Source: Rosa chinensis (taxonomy: Eukaryota; Streptophyta; Magnoliopsida; Rosales; Rosaceae). Taken from it: DNA of 64,000 nt. The notes under the pieces are model-generated. The model ran no database searches and was not told the origin of the DNA. It saw nothing but the letters and a program-made list of their open reading frames with translations. Position numbers and translations under genes: made by a program. This document shows positions 1 through 12,000 of this stretch, one piece after another. The DNA lies in assembly GCF_002994745.2 (NCBI RefSeq), contig NC_037091.1:12710501-12774500 (forward strand), read 5' to 3'. Position 1 is the stretch's first letter. Every line of letters starts with the position of its first letter.

Positions 1-2494
1 CATTGTATAACGAGTTGGAAGTTGTTGAGGGCATGAAGCTAGACAGAGGCTACATATCTCCTCATTTCATCACCAACACAAAAAATCAAAAATGTGTATG
101 TTTGAATCAGCTAGTAATATGTTGAAGCTATTACAGAAGTATTTTGTTAAACTGCTGGCAAAGTCAGAATGTTATGATGCTAATTAAACTTATTCATGTC
201 CATGTGCTGACAGGAATTGGAAGATCCTTTAGTTCTAATCCATGAGAAGAAAGTCTCAAATATTAATGCTGTGATTAAAGTATTGGAGTTGGCTTTGAAG
301 GCAAGCATTTAAATTTGCTCTGATTATATTGGCAAGTTTTTGGTTTGATAAAATTGGTTAACAACTTTCTCTTCGATCATTCAGAGGCAAAAGCCTTTGC
401 TGATTGTCGCAGAAGATGTGGAAAGTGATGCACTTGCAACACTTATATTAAATAAGCTTCGTGCTGGAATCAAGGTTCGTTTCTACTCCTTCAATTATTT
501 AGGTTTGATTTGTCTTCCCATGTGGTGATCTAGTTCCTTATGTTTGGATGTCAGCATTTTCTAATCTAATGGGTGTTGCCACAGGTTTGTGCTATCAAAG
601 CCCCTGGTTTCGGGGAAAATAGGAAATCCAATCTGCAGGATCTTGCAGTTCTCACAGGTGGCACTGTAAGTTTCTTTTTCTTGCTTGGTTTTCTATTTCA
701 TAATTGTGTATTACTTTCCTGACCCCATCAATCATATTTTTCTAGAACCATAACTGACTACTTTTACTTTGTTTCTTAGGTTATTACTGAAGAGCTGGGT
801 TTGAACCTTGAGAAAGTGGATCTGGATATGCTTGGAACTTGCAAAAAGGTGAGCATTGGTATACAAGTTTCTCTATACTTTGGCAGTCTTAACCATGGCA
901 TGCAATTCTCTGATGTGGAGAATTTAACCTTGGGTGTAAATATCTACATGTAGAACTGTTACTGATTAAAGGAATTCCCTTTCAATTGTGATATTTTGCT
1001 AGTTATGGGTTGCTTTCATTCTCCTATTGATTGGATGAGTGTTCTAGGTCACAATTTCAAAAGATGACACTGTAATTCTTGACGGTGCTGGTGACAAGAA
1101 GGAAATTGAGGAAAGATGTGAACAGGTTTGTCTCCTTGTGATATATAAAAGCTAAGATATAGTTTTCCTTTTTGTTAATACTTGCAGTCACCTGTCCTTT
1201 TGTACTTAACCACTATTCTCCATTGTATTCTGCAAACAGATTCGGTCAGCAATTGAAGCAAGCACTTCTGATTATGACAGAGAGAAGTTACAAGAGAGAC
1301 TGGCAAAACTTTCTGGTGGTGTTGCTGTGTTGAAGGTCCGCTTACTCTGACATGTTCTCACTTACATTCTATGTCTAGTAAAGTCCCCACCTCATTTTAA
1401 CCTTGAACTCAAAAATGTGATAAAAAAATTGTGCGGCTAGTTTAGTTTCTTCACCTTTACTTTATTACACATTCTTGGTAAGTGGAATTGTGGATAACAA
1501 TTGGGGTTGTATTTGACTCTTCTACAGATTGGAGGAGCTAGTGAAGCTGAAGTTAGTGAGAAGAAGGATAGGGTTACTGACGCCCTGAATGCCACAAAGG
1601 CAGCCGTTGAAGAGGGTATAGTAGCAGGTAATTTATTCGTGCGATTTGTGCTTATTTGTTTATCAACTCATCATTATACACGCCAGATAAGGTTTGAAGT
1701 ATTGCTTTATTGCATAAGGCACTTTCTATTTTTCAATCTATTTGTCCTGATATATTTGACTGAATAATCTTACTACTTTCTTCCCTTTGCAGGTGGTGGT
1801 GTTGCAGTCCTTTATGCAGCTAAAGAGTTGGACAAACTTCCAACTGCTAACTTTGATCAGAAGATTGGAGTTCAGATTATTCAGAATGCTCTGAAGGTTT
1901 GTATATTTTGCTTGTCTCTTGAGTTTGACTTCTACGAGTAACTAATTTGAATTACAGTTCATGAGGATTTTGCCTAAACCCTAAACCTATGTATTAACCC
2001 ATGCAGGCACCTGTCCACACAATTGCTTCTAATGCGGGGGTCGAAGGAGCTGTTGTTGTTGGTAAGCTCTTGGAGCAAGATAACCCTGATCTGGGATATG
2101 ATGCAGCTAAAGGTAATAGATGTTTCCACAATGACTAAAATGATGCTGGAAATTGATATGTCCTCGCACTGGTTGGGTTGATTTTTCGTTTCATTTTGCT
2201 TCGCAGGTGAATATGTTGATATGGTCAAAGCTGGAATAATAGACCCATTGAAAGTAATTAGGACCGCTTTAACGGATGCTGCAAGGTAAGCTGGAGAGCT
2301 CCTCAATCCTTTTCTGTTATTGATTAATCAGTACATCAGCTCTGATTCTTCATCCACTGATTTTTGTTGGCCTTCTGTGCAGTATTTCATCTTTGCTGAC
2401 AACTACTGAAGCCGTCGTAGTTGAACTTCCTAGTGAGAAGGAGACCCCGGCAATGGGCGGTGGCATGGGTGGCATGGGTGGCATGGATTATTGA
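1..2494 (+). CDS. CPN60: Mitochondrial chaperonin CPN60 (HSP60), 5'-truncated by window edge
   Basis: Group I chaperonin that forms the ring complex folding imported proteins in the mitochondrial matrix. Twelve exons are visible: 1-95 (frame from 3), 214-300, 385-474, 585-665, 780-848, 1048-1125, 1240-1335, 1528-1627, 1793-1896, 2007-2112, 2207-2285, 2383-2494. They join to 364 residues, about the C-terminal two thirds of a roughly 575-residue family member; the N-terminus and transit peptide lie upstream of the window. The chaperonin signature [12 protein letters not shown] spans the exon 8/9 junction. The Gly-Met-rich tail [15 protein letters not shown] favours the mitochondrial over the plastid type. 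The intron after exon 2 starts with GC (AAG|GCAAGC), and no GT alternative keeps the conserved reading. Identification is by recalled similarity across the whole length; confidence is high. Confidence 0.96.
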
Positions 2495-2693
2495 GGGCTG
2501 TCCCATTCCAAACTCACTATAGAGGCCACAAAACTGGCATGTAAATCTAGCATCAGTATTTAGATTTGTTTGGATCGCGAGTCATACGAGTTTTTTGGTC
2601 GGGATCAGTGTGTGGGTAGATCCTGTAATACAGGACAGAGAAGTTGTTGCCGAGAAGAATTTCAAACTAAATGTACGCATCTAGTTCTTTTCA

Positions 2694-2699
2694 AATAAA
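2694..2699 (+). terminator. Poly(A) signal candidate of CPN60
   Basis: A canonical AATAAA lies 200 bases downstream of the CPN60 stop codon in an A/T-rich 3' UTR. Plant polyadenylation signals are loose, so this is only the best match. Confidence 0.4.
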
Positions 2700-2757
2700 A
2701 ACTTTTCTTCCTCAAAATTGTTTGGGGTTGGTAAGGATGATCTTTCTGTTTTTGGGA

Positions 2758-3052
2758 GAATTCCACAAATTGTCAGTTTGTCACTCAACTATGACTAGTT
2801 CGATACTTTGGACATTTGGTCACTGAAGTTTCAAATATATCACTTTGTTTATTCAACTATTATACTGTCAAATCACTTAAGTCACCTAAAGAATATTTTT
2901 TATAATTTTTTTCAATGAAAAAACTGAACAAAGTAATTTAAGTGATTGACAGTGTAATAGTTGAGTGACTAAAGTGATATATTTAAAACTTGAGCGACCA
3001 TAGTGACAAATGAGTCATAATTAAAATTGAGTGACCATTTGTGAAATTTTTC
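2758..3052. mobile_element. Foldback MITE-like element
   Basis: The two halves of this 295-base stretch are imperfect inverted copies of each other. The left arm reads CACAAATTGTCAGTTTGTCA and continues through CAAATATATCACTTTG; the right arm, reverse-complemented, gives CACAAATGGTCACTCA and then AAATATATCACTTTAGTCA. There is no ORF. Such long inverted repeats are typical of short non-autonomous DNA transposons, probably MULE-like. A clear target duplication could not be fixed because the flanks are T-rich. Confidence 0.6.
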
Positions 3053-3665
3053 CTTCTTTTTCTGCAGCTTGTTTTTGCATTGTAGCATTTTAGGAGCCAC
3101 CAAAGTGTTGGATGAGTTTCTTTTCTGGCCTGAATTTCCTGCTATCATCTAAGAGCAACTGCAACATCATCCTAACTTTTCTATTTGTTCCCTAAGAGCG
3201 TCTCATGTTTTCTTTTTCAGCAAATTCAATTCAAGTCATGCTCAATTGCCTAAAATATTTGCCCCATTATTCAACGTTTAGGAGGCGAACGGTCAATTTA
3301 GATTGTTGACATAAAAAGAAAAATCACATGCTACTGGCTGTTGCAATAGCCAATTTAGATTCAGCAAAGCCTGAAGACGGGAGTGAAAACGTAGTAGGAA
3401 AACACAGAATTTGAAGAGGGGACATAAGCAATTTATTACTTTCACTCTTCAACTCGGTGCAAATCCATTAGCTTCACTGCAGGAGCACTTTTGTTGGGTA
3501 CCACGACTTTAATTCTATAAATACAAAATGATATACAAATCTAACTTCCTGTAAAGCAATTAAAAATGTGTAAAATAAACAAGGGCTGCCAAATAAACAT
3601 GGTGATAAGGACATTAAAATTCAGAATGTCAGCTTCAAGGTTCCAGGACCAGTTCTATGCATCAT
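3053..3665. other. Convergent 3' region between CPN60 and ING1
   Basis: No gene is seen. The right part should be the 3' UTR of the minus-strand ING1 gene, whose stop codon is at 3666-3668. The rest is AT-rich sequence without a recognisable element. Confidence 0.5.
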
Positions 3666-6600
3666 CTACCTTTTGCGTCGATTTCTCAATGCGGAACAAT
3701 CTTGACAATACCACTTTCCTTTTGGCTGATCTTTCAAACCAACGCAGCCAAAATGGAACCATTCAATCTTGCACTGTTGGAGGAAAATCTTCCATCAGAT
3801 AATATAGTACACAGCGAGTCTCAAAGGAGATGAAAAAAGGGGGAGATGACATACATTGGGGTTATCGCATGCAACCATATCTCCATAGCTAACTTGGTTA
3901 CACAAACAGTAGGTTGGCTCATTTGGATCCACTGGTATATCCAAATCCATACCAGTAGGATTTGCAGGTGCAGGGGCAGGTGTAGCTTCTGGTGCTGTTG
4001 CTGCTACTGTTGCCTGTTTTCTGCAGAGAAAGTACGTATCATTAGGTCTCACCGGAGAGACATTAAGCATATCATTCACATGCCCACCAGGCAGGCTATA
4101 TCATTGCCTTTTCCCCAATAACCCCAGAAAATTTGAAGGAATCAGAAGAAGTAAGAAACAAAAAGAAAATAACATCTCATGAGCCAAGTATGTAACGGAA
4201 CTAACTACATGAATTTCAGGAGTCCCCTCTGTAAAAAATCCTGATCAAGATTACGTTTATCTCAGCTTCTTTCTTTCTTTGTAGCGAACTACTTGCTTCC
4301 TCCTTTTATTTTGCCCTATTCATTTCTGATTACAAGGAACCGTCTCTGTTTGGAATAATTTTTCCCTATCCTTTCAAACTTAGCCTTCACACTTTAATAC
4401 ATGGTGCAACTTATCATGGCGGTGTGATAGCACAAATTCATTCAAGAAATGTTAAAAGAGGAAAATCTGGTAGATGCATGGAATCAGAAAATTCAAATAA
4501 AAGATCAAGGAAAGGGAAATACTTCCTACGCCCTCCTCTACCACCTTCGCTGCTCCTTCCAGATTTTGCACCACCATCAAGACTTGGAGCAGGCATGGCA
4601 CTTGCGGCAACACCATCTGAGGCTGAAATAATTATGTCCTTAAAAAATTATGAAACCTTTCAGAGGACAAACTATGTAAAAAACATATACTCAACAACTG
4701 TAGTTTGACGTGTAAAAACTAAATACTCAACAAGATGGAAAAGATGGAAAAGGGATAAAAGTAGAATACCAGGCCGGAGCTCTGCACCAATTTTTTTCAA
4801 ATATTGATCAAGCTGTTGTATGTGTGTATCAACCTGAACATTAATTACAGATAGAAATTATCAGGGGAAAAAAGACATTAAATAATGATACATTTTGTAC
4901 AATTACTACAATTTTCAAAAGTTTGAGCAGTTTAATTATTATTATTATTATTTTTTATAACATACAGAAAAGCGGACAAGATATCCATAGAGAAAAAACA
5001 TCTATGTACACCAGCTAGAACACCAATCATAACAACAGACCAATTTCTATACACTTATGTTGGGGAGTCTTTCTAATTACGGAACCAAACACACAGACTT
5101 CAACATAAATTAAGAGGTTGCAATTGCAGGATTTGAACTTCCTATCCCCACCATGATACCATGATAACTTCTGTTGGTTACTTCCCAAATGAATGGACTA
5201 TTACCGTGCAAATCCCAAGTTCCTTATAAAAGATTAAAACGTCTGCAGCAGATGCCTTAACAAGAGATCTGGGATAACAATTTTCCAGGCAAATTGTACT
5301 CGATAAATTGGTTCTATAGAATTAGTGCAGAAAACTAGAAGTGTAACACAGAGAACTAAAAAAAAAAATGAATAAACTTGGAGTTAAATGCATTATCTTG
5401 CATGCAGGGGGTGGGTCCATTTACATTCCCCTTTTCAGCATTCTCCTAATCCCTATATTTTATGTGTTTGAACAGGAGTGCAAGGGTAACCAGTATGGAA
5501 AAGGTGTTCCAACCCCTAACAAAAAACTACAGAGAAAGGAGCAAGATCTGGGAACTACTGATACCAAAATAGAAATCCAAAGATCACAAGAATTTAAAAA
5601 ATTGCAAAACCAACAAGTGCAGCAATTATATGTATAGACAAAGATGGAGATCCACCACATACCAAATCATATGCCCGAACAGCCAGCATGACCTTTTCAT
5701 CAGCAATCCCAATGCTATGCTTTTGCTCATCAAGTGCCTCATCTGAGAATCTAATAAGTGAACTATCAGGTGTAATATTTCCAGACTTAATCTCGCGCTT
5801 TATATCCTCTATTTCTTGTTCGCAACGTTGCTCATTCTGTCTTTGGATATCTGCACAAAAAGACATGAAACAACAGTCTGCATTAGAAACCCACAAAACA
5901 GATTCGAGACTAGTTTGAGTTTGCCCACGCATAACTCTTACAGATTTTAAAATTCCCTGTCAACATGAAGTTTAAGAATACAAGAAAACGATGGAAATAA
6001 AGTCTCCAGTGACTGTTACTAATATCTGACTGTCCCTCTCAGCCATAAAAAAGCAGTAGAAATAGCATCTATACAATGTTAAAAGAGGGGTACAGAATCT
6101 AAATGGTAATGCGACAGGTTTCCAAAAAACACTTCAACCACAAAAGACAAGAACTACAATAAGGCCCTTTTGTGGTGCACTGAGTACTTTTTTTTCAATC
6201 ACATATCTTAAATGTTATGTCTTAACAACTATAAGTGAATAATATAATCATTGCTAGTAGACATATCTGACATTCTGACCTACTGAATAGACAAAATTGG
6301 TGATGATTGCAATTTTCCATCTATAGCTTAGTTAGATGACCGACTGGTCATAAATGGTACTCAAAGGATATAGGATATAATACTTGATGCACAAAAAGGA
6401 AAAATCAATAAAAATACATAATAAGAGGATAATAGCACTTGACAGAGGAAGTTAGCAGAAGCATACCTTGTAAACTCTTGTCTAGATTACGTAACACTGC
6501 ATAATGCCTTTGCAGAATATTAGGCAGAGACTCCAGATCTGTGAAAGGGCAAACATTCGATATACAGTCATATTCTGAAGAAACGCGAAAACAGGAAAGA

Positions 6601-7330
6601 AAAGAGAAGTTTTCTATGCAGAATGTCTCTTCTGTGTGCATGGTTTTTGCACTTAGCTTGAAAATGCGTCATAAGAACTCGAGACTTTATTTTTAGATTT
6701 TTAATACCACAGACAAAGGAAAGCAGCCAATAAGGGGAACAAGTCAAGCTTTGACAACACAACAGCACAAGCCCTCTATCAAATGCAAACACAAAGAAGT
6801 TAAGAGTTTTTATGCCTAGCAGAGTTACTTGTTTTTCCGTAATCCACTCTGTCTACTTTAACCTTACACTTACGAGGATTTGATAATCGATGAAGGGTAA
6901 AATTCTATCGAGATGGGCAGTAAAAGCATTACTTTGGGTTGCTTCAACTGAACCAAAGAACACATAAAAACTCGGTTTTAGGGATGATATTCCGGTATTC
7001 ATGACAAGTAGTGTTCTTTTCCTCTGATATAGTGTCCTATCACCCAAAGTTCATCTACTTGTTCTCCATAAATTGAATATCCCCAAATTGAATTTTGATT
7101 AAACCACACAAAGTTGAGCTCAGTTCCCTCACCCAAAGGCACAAACTTGAGACACAAGTGAACTATCTGACACAAACCCAGTACATTTCAATTTCCCAAT
7201 TGCGTATTAGAATCAAATTATTTCGAGACCCAGACAAAATAGAATCTGAAAAGCAAAACAATCAATAGTGTAATGAAATTGCGAGAGCGAGAGAGGGCTT
7301 ACTGGCATGAAATTCTTCGAGGAAGGACAT
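3666..7330 (-). CDS. ING1: PHD finger protein, inhibitor-of-growth ING1-like
   Basis: Nuclear histone reader. ING proteins bind H3K4me3 through a C-terminal PHD finger and recruit acetyltransferase or deacetylase complexes. Seven coding exons on the minus strand: 7330-7303, 6538-6467, 5850-5663, 4833-4770, 4622-4523, 4020-3855, 3773-3666, totalling 726 nt and 241 residues, close to the usual 230-240. The start ATG opens [16 protein letters not shown], the plant ING1 N-terminus. The coiled ING domain covers about residues 1-117. A Gly/Arg-rich basic patch (about 135-152) and an Ala/Pro linker precede the PHD finger. Zinc ligands visible are C189, C191, C202, C207, H213, C216, C229 and C232; Y188 and W211 are the expected methyl-lysine cage residues. 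ING2-type plant proteins have a different N-terminus, so ING1 is preferred. The upstream region has a CT-rich leader on this strand. Confidence 0.93.
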
Positions 7331-7450
7331 AATTATGAATTGAATAAAACCCTAATACTACTTCGATTGCTGATTGCAAATTCGTCCCTCTCTGAAAACC
7401 CTAATAAATAATTTAATTTTATAAATTTCGGACTCGTACGAGGAGAGAAG

Positions 7451-7470
7451 GAGAGAGAGAGAGAGAGAGA
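7451..7470. repeat. (GA)n microsatellite in ING1 5' leader
   Basis: Ten GA units lie about 120 bases upstream of the ING1 ATG. On the gene strand they read as a CT tract, common in plant 5' leaders and core promoters. Confidence 0.8.
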
Positions 7471-7675
7471 CAGAACGCTGCAGTCTAATTTTGGAAAGTT
7501 TCTAATACCGGCCAGTATCAACTCCCAACCAACAACAAACAAAAAGATAACATCAACCAACAACAAACTTGATCTTTTTTTTTGGACCCCATTTTTCTTT
7601 TATTTTCTAATGTTTTTTTTTAAATTATCCACAGTTAACTTACATGAGGATAACTTATCTGATTTTGAAAACTTA

Positions 7676-7951
7676 AGCATCTCCAACAGAATACTTATTT
7701 CAAAAAAAATTTGAAATTTAACTAGTTTTAGACTAAGTTTGATCTCCAGCAGACTAGCTAAACAAAAGCTACATTTAGCTTTAGCTAAAAGACCTAGCTA
7801 TATTTAGCTAGAGAGGAGAGAGAATTTAACTAAAAGTTAAATTTAACTTGAGATTTAGGTATTTGCTGGAGCATAACTCAATATTCAACTAGCTATATTC
7901 CAATTTTAACTACTTTTAGCTATCAAGATAACTATCACTGTTGGAGATGCT
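7676..7951. mobile_element. MITE with AGCATCTCCAACAG terminal inverted repeats
   Basis: A 276-base element starts AGCATCTCCAACAG and ends with the exact reverse complement CTGTTGGAGATGCT. It is flanked on both sides by CTTA (7672-7675 and 7952-7955), containing the TTA preferred by PIF/Harbinger (Tourist-type) elements. The interior has repeated TAGCTA/TTTAGCT motifs and no ORF. The termini match a widespread plant MITE pattern from memory. Confidence 0.8.
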
Positions 7952-9054
7952 CTTACACGAGTTACAGACTTACATCCTATAATTGAGGAGTTTTTTCAGA
8001 CATTACAAAAACTCCACTTCCTGAACTATTTAGTTTTTACATTTTTACCATTGAAAAAAAAAAAAAATTTGTGGCCAAGTGACCATTTTTTTACCAGAGA
8101 CCTCCTATTACTAGAAGAAGTCTTACGGTGTTCGCCCCACTTGAAGCCTAGCATGCTTTCAGTAGACCAACCTCATTGAATACATTTTTACCATTTTGAT
8201 CTTATAACATAAATCTTTTCTCATCGAGCAATTTAAGGGCAATTGTAGGGTTTATTCAAAAATTTAATCATAGGCCTTATTGAGTCAACTAATACTAATA
8301 TAGGACATATGATGATGATACATAGGGTTTGTGACTTTGTAATGGAAAGTCCAATTCGGTTTTGGTTGATTTATTCTGATTTGTTTTGAAATTAACTTCA
8401 ATTTGAGTTTTAACTCACATTGTTCATTAAATTTCGTTCATAGATATTTTTAAAATTTTTAACTATATATTTATTTCACGGACCATTTTTTTTATGAGTT
8501 TATATATTAACCACAACTAGGACGAGTGGTTTTTTCTTGTTACAATGCACCAAACTGAATATAATCAACCGAGCAGAACATCAAAGCAGAATACCAGAGC
8601 GCATTGCAGTTATGTCAAAATCCTTGGTGAAAGAGGGATCACAAAGGTCACAAAGATTTGATGAACAATCGCCATAACTTAAAACTGTCATCTCATGAGC
8701 ATTCTTACAATCTTTTTCCTCCCGTCCATGGTTCTCATATTACATCCTAATTTTTTATTGTCAGACTCAAAAGTACAAATGGAAAAGAGGGGGAGAGGAG
8801 AAAGAATAACTTGAATACAACAAAAAAGGTTTTATCACATGATTGTCCCACTATGAAATTGATATTTCAGTTTTAACAAACCTATCATAGCAAAACTCAA
8901 CTCTGCTTGCTTTTGATGTATACGGTGCCTGTGGGACGAACCCAGAATGCAGATGTACTGCAAGCATCTAATTTTCTTCTATCCTTTTGAATCAATATGT
9001 GCTCTAGGAAGTAGTTGTGCTCAAAACTTGTATTCCAAACTAAAGCATAAGCTG
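7952..9054. other. Intergenic region between ING1 promoter side and SEC24 3' end
   Basis: AT-rich sequence with homopolymer tracts. No ORF with family resemblance and no terminal repeats were found. The last few hundred bases before 9055 should include the SEC24 3' UTR. Confidence 0.5.
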
Positions 9055-12000
9055 TTATGAAGTCATTTTTATCTGTATTTGCCGATGGACATGTACCAGA
9101 AACTCAACATAGGAGGGGCCATGGGGACTCTGGTCTTCAACCAAATGTGATAAGAAGAATGCTCCTGCAAGCACAAAGAAAACAAGACTTGATCAAACCA
9201 ATTAATAATATCTCATTGCATTTCTAATTTTAAAAACTACCAATTAATAATATCTCATTGCATTTCTAATTTAAAAAACCATGTTAACTAATTGGTTGAT
9301 AGTATCTATTACTTTTTTCTGTCTTTTTCTTCTTTTTTTTGAAAAAATTTACATAGTATCTCAGCCTTGGATCAGACTCGATGGCTGGGTTCTTCGAAAT
9401 GCTCTTGCATGTGTGTGTCTCTATGGTATACTACATATTTTTGTACTGGTCATCGCATCTGTGTATATATATATGCAAGTAAAATCCATTTGAAATTATC
9501 GGGGATTTATCCGATTGAAAATTTTCATTCGATGAGGCCTTCAAAACAAGAGCAGGGTTTATAAGATGATAAAAAGTATATGCAGCATATTGTTTCCACA
9601 TAGCACTTCTAATTCCGTTTCATTAGAGTTTCGTTTTAGGACGCTCACCTGAAGGATCTCCTTTCTTGCACAATTTCAATCTGCAAGAAGTAAAACAAAT
9701 TAAAAATTGATTTAGCTGAAAACATCAAATATTAAATTAATTTGGTGCATGACCATTCATTTCTTCCCTGGAAAAAAGAAATAATAAATAGAAATCCTAT
9801 CAAACTTACCGCAGGTAGGAACATCTCTGGCGGCGTATTTCATTTACCACATCATTCAGCTTCTTTGATAATGAATTATCATACTGCTGCAGCACGAACT
9901 GGGGGAACAAACGTTTATGTTAAACAAAGATAAATTGCACAAAAAGAAAGTGTTCAAAATAACAAATTCTAGCCATGCCCAAAGGTTTCAGATACCCAAA
10001 ATCATTACAATTGAACAGCAAGAAATAGTGAATTGAGCACCTTCCCTATATTTCAGTCACCTAAGCAAGCCTCTAGAGTCAAATTTCAAATGAAGGTTAC
10101 CTGAGTAGGAAGTTCATCAGCAGTGGTGACGCCAAACAGCTGTTGTAAAATTCCAGAATCCACCGAGTTCCCAACGTATATTAAACAGTCCTCACCATTC
10201 TCAAGAAGATATATTCCATCATCACGAACGTGTTCGCTAGAAAGTGGAATCACCGGAGGAATAAGAGATCCATCACCCTCCTGAAAATTAACAAGCTACC
10301 AGTGTTCAATGCATATTTTCAACTAGAAGTCAATTCTTGTTTTTTGTTATGAGCCACAAACTATTGTTAGATGTCAAAGAGAAACATGTTCAAACAATAA
10401 GATATGCTCCTTTTTCTCTCCATCCAAACTGACAAAGATAGCCATCAACCAGCACATTCCCCACTATCAACTACATCTTTCTCCTATAATTCTCGCATAA
10501 TGAATCATCAGATGAAGCTACAGCAACCAAACTCACATTGGCCTCCCTAAACAATCTTACCCAAGTGATCTGAACTTTCAGCGGTACTTCAACACATAAC
10601 ACACCCATGGGGAGATAGGCGAATAAAAACAAAATGACACACCTTTTGAGCATCAAGGTCATGGACAGCCACCATCCTGGGATACACCAGTGGAACTGCC
10701 AAAGGTACAGACAGGGAGGAAACATGGTTGATCCAGAAAGACCGCTCATCAATTTTTCCATCAGTTCGTAGTCCGGTACTTTTGATTAATGCTGACAAAG
10801 GAAAGAATGATAAAATTTATCAAAATAAATAAGCACAAACTGGAAGAAGCTAATCCATTATCAATGAGAACAGAAAATGCCACCAACAACCAAGAAATGA
10901 TGAGAATAGTAGCAATCTGTTAGAATTCTAGTGGTCATGCTATCTAAATCAAGTAATTCGGCCAAAAAAGAAACACTTAACTTGTCTTTCAGAAATAATG
11001 TATTATTGAATTTCATAAAAGTTGAAATGAATGATGTAACAAGTCATATGTGGATTTATAAAGGTTCCTTTCCTCAAGGATGTAGAGTTCAATGGAAGGT
11101 ATGTATGTGACACGACAATCAGATAATCATCAATGACATGATAATTGAACCTTTTAAAGCTATGATGATGATTAAAGAAAAGGGAATCTACCCCAAAAAG
11201 AAAAAACAGTAACAGAATATAGAAGAGCTCCATGTACTATACATGATATTACTAGCCACAATAGGGTTCAATGGCAGAAAGCAGAAAGCAAAACATAATA
11301 TAGCTTTATACTTGGATATATAATAAGCAAAAAGTGCATTCATATGAGTCAGTATAGGTACATGAGAATTGGCCCCAAAAAAAAAAAAAATAGTAAGAAG
11401 AGAATATACCAAGGGTGTATAGAGGCAGGAGCTTCAGTGCCTCTGGAAGAATAAGCTGTCCCGAAGATGATACAGTAGCACAGAATTTGCGGTATGAAAG
11501 CAGACTATTGATGCAAAGATTTGTCATTTGTTCCCGTGCACGCAAGAGGGGACTTGACGTGATTTCATTTGCCGCTAGTTATATAAAAAGAACTCACTAT
11601 CAGAAATTTTTGATATTATCGTCAACAAGCACACTAAAAAGTATTAAATCTGCAGTATGCAGCATGTGAATGAAACAAAGGACACATAGGATCTACGTCT
11701 GCATTTCAATCTGTCAGACATGACCGATGAAAAATGGTGTTGAAAATAGTGATTGTCATAAATTAATTCACAATTTTAAGCACTGGGTTTAATTGAGGAA
11801 AACAATCACCACATATTGGAAAACAATAACCATAAAGTGGGAAAACATGCATAACAAATGCAACAAAAGTAGAGAGCACTAATGAAAAATAGCATATTTG
11901 TACAACCATAAAGTGGGAAAACATCCATAACAAATGCAACAAAAGTATAGAGAACTAATGAAAAATAGCATATTTGTATACCTTGCTTCATGTAACATGA

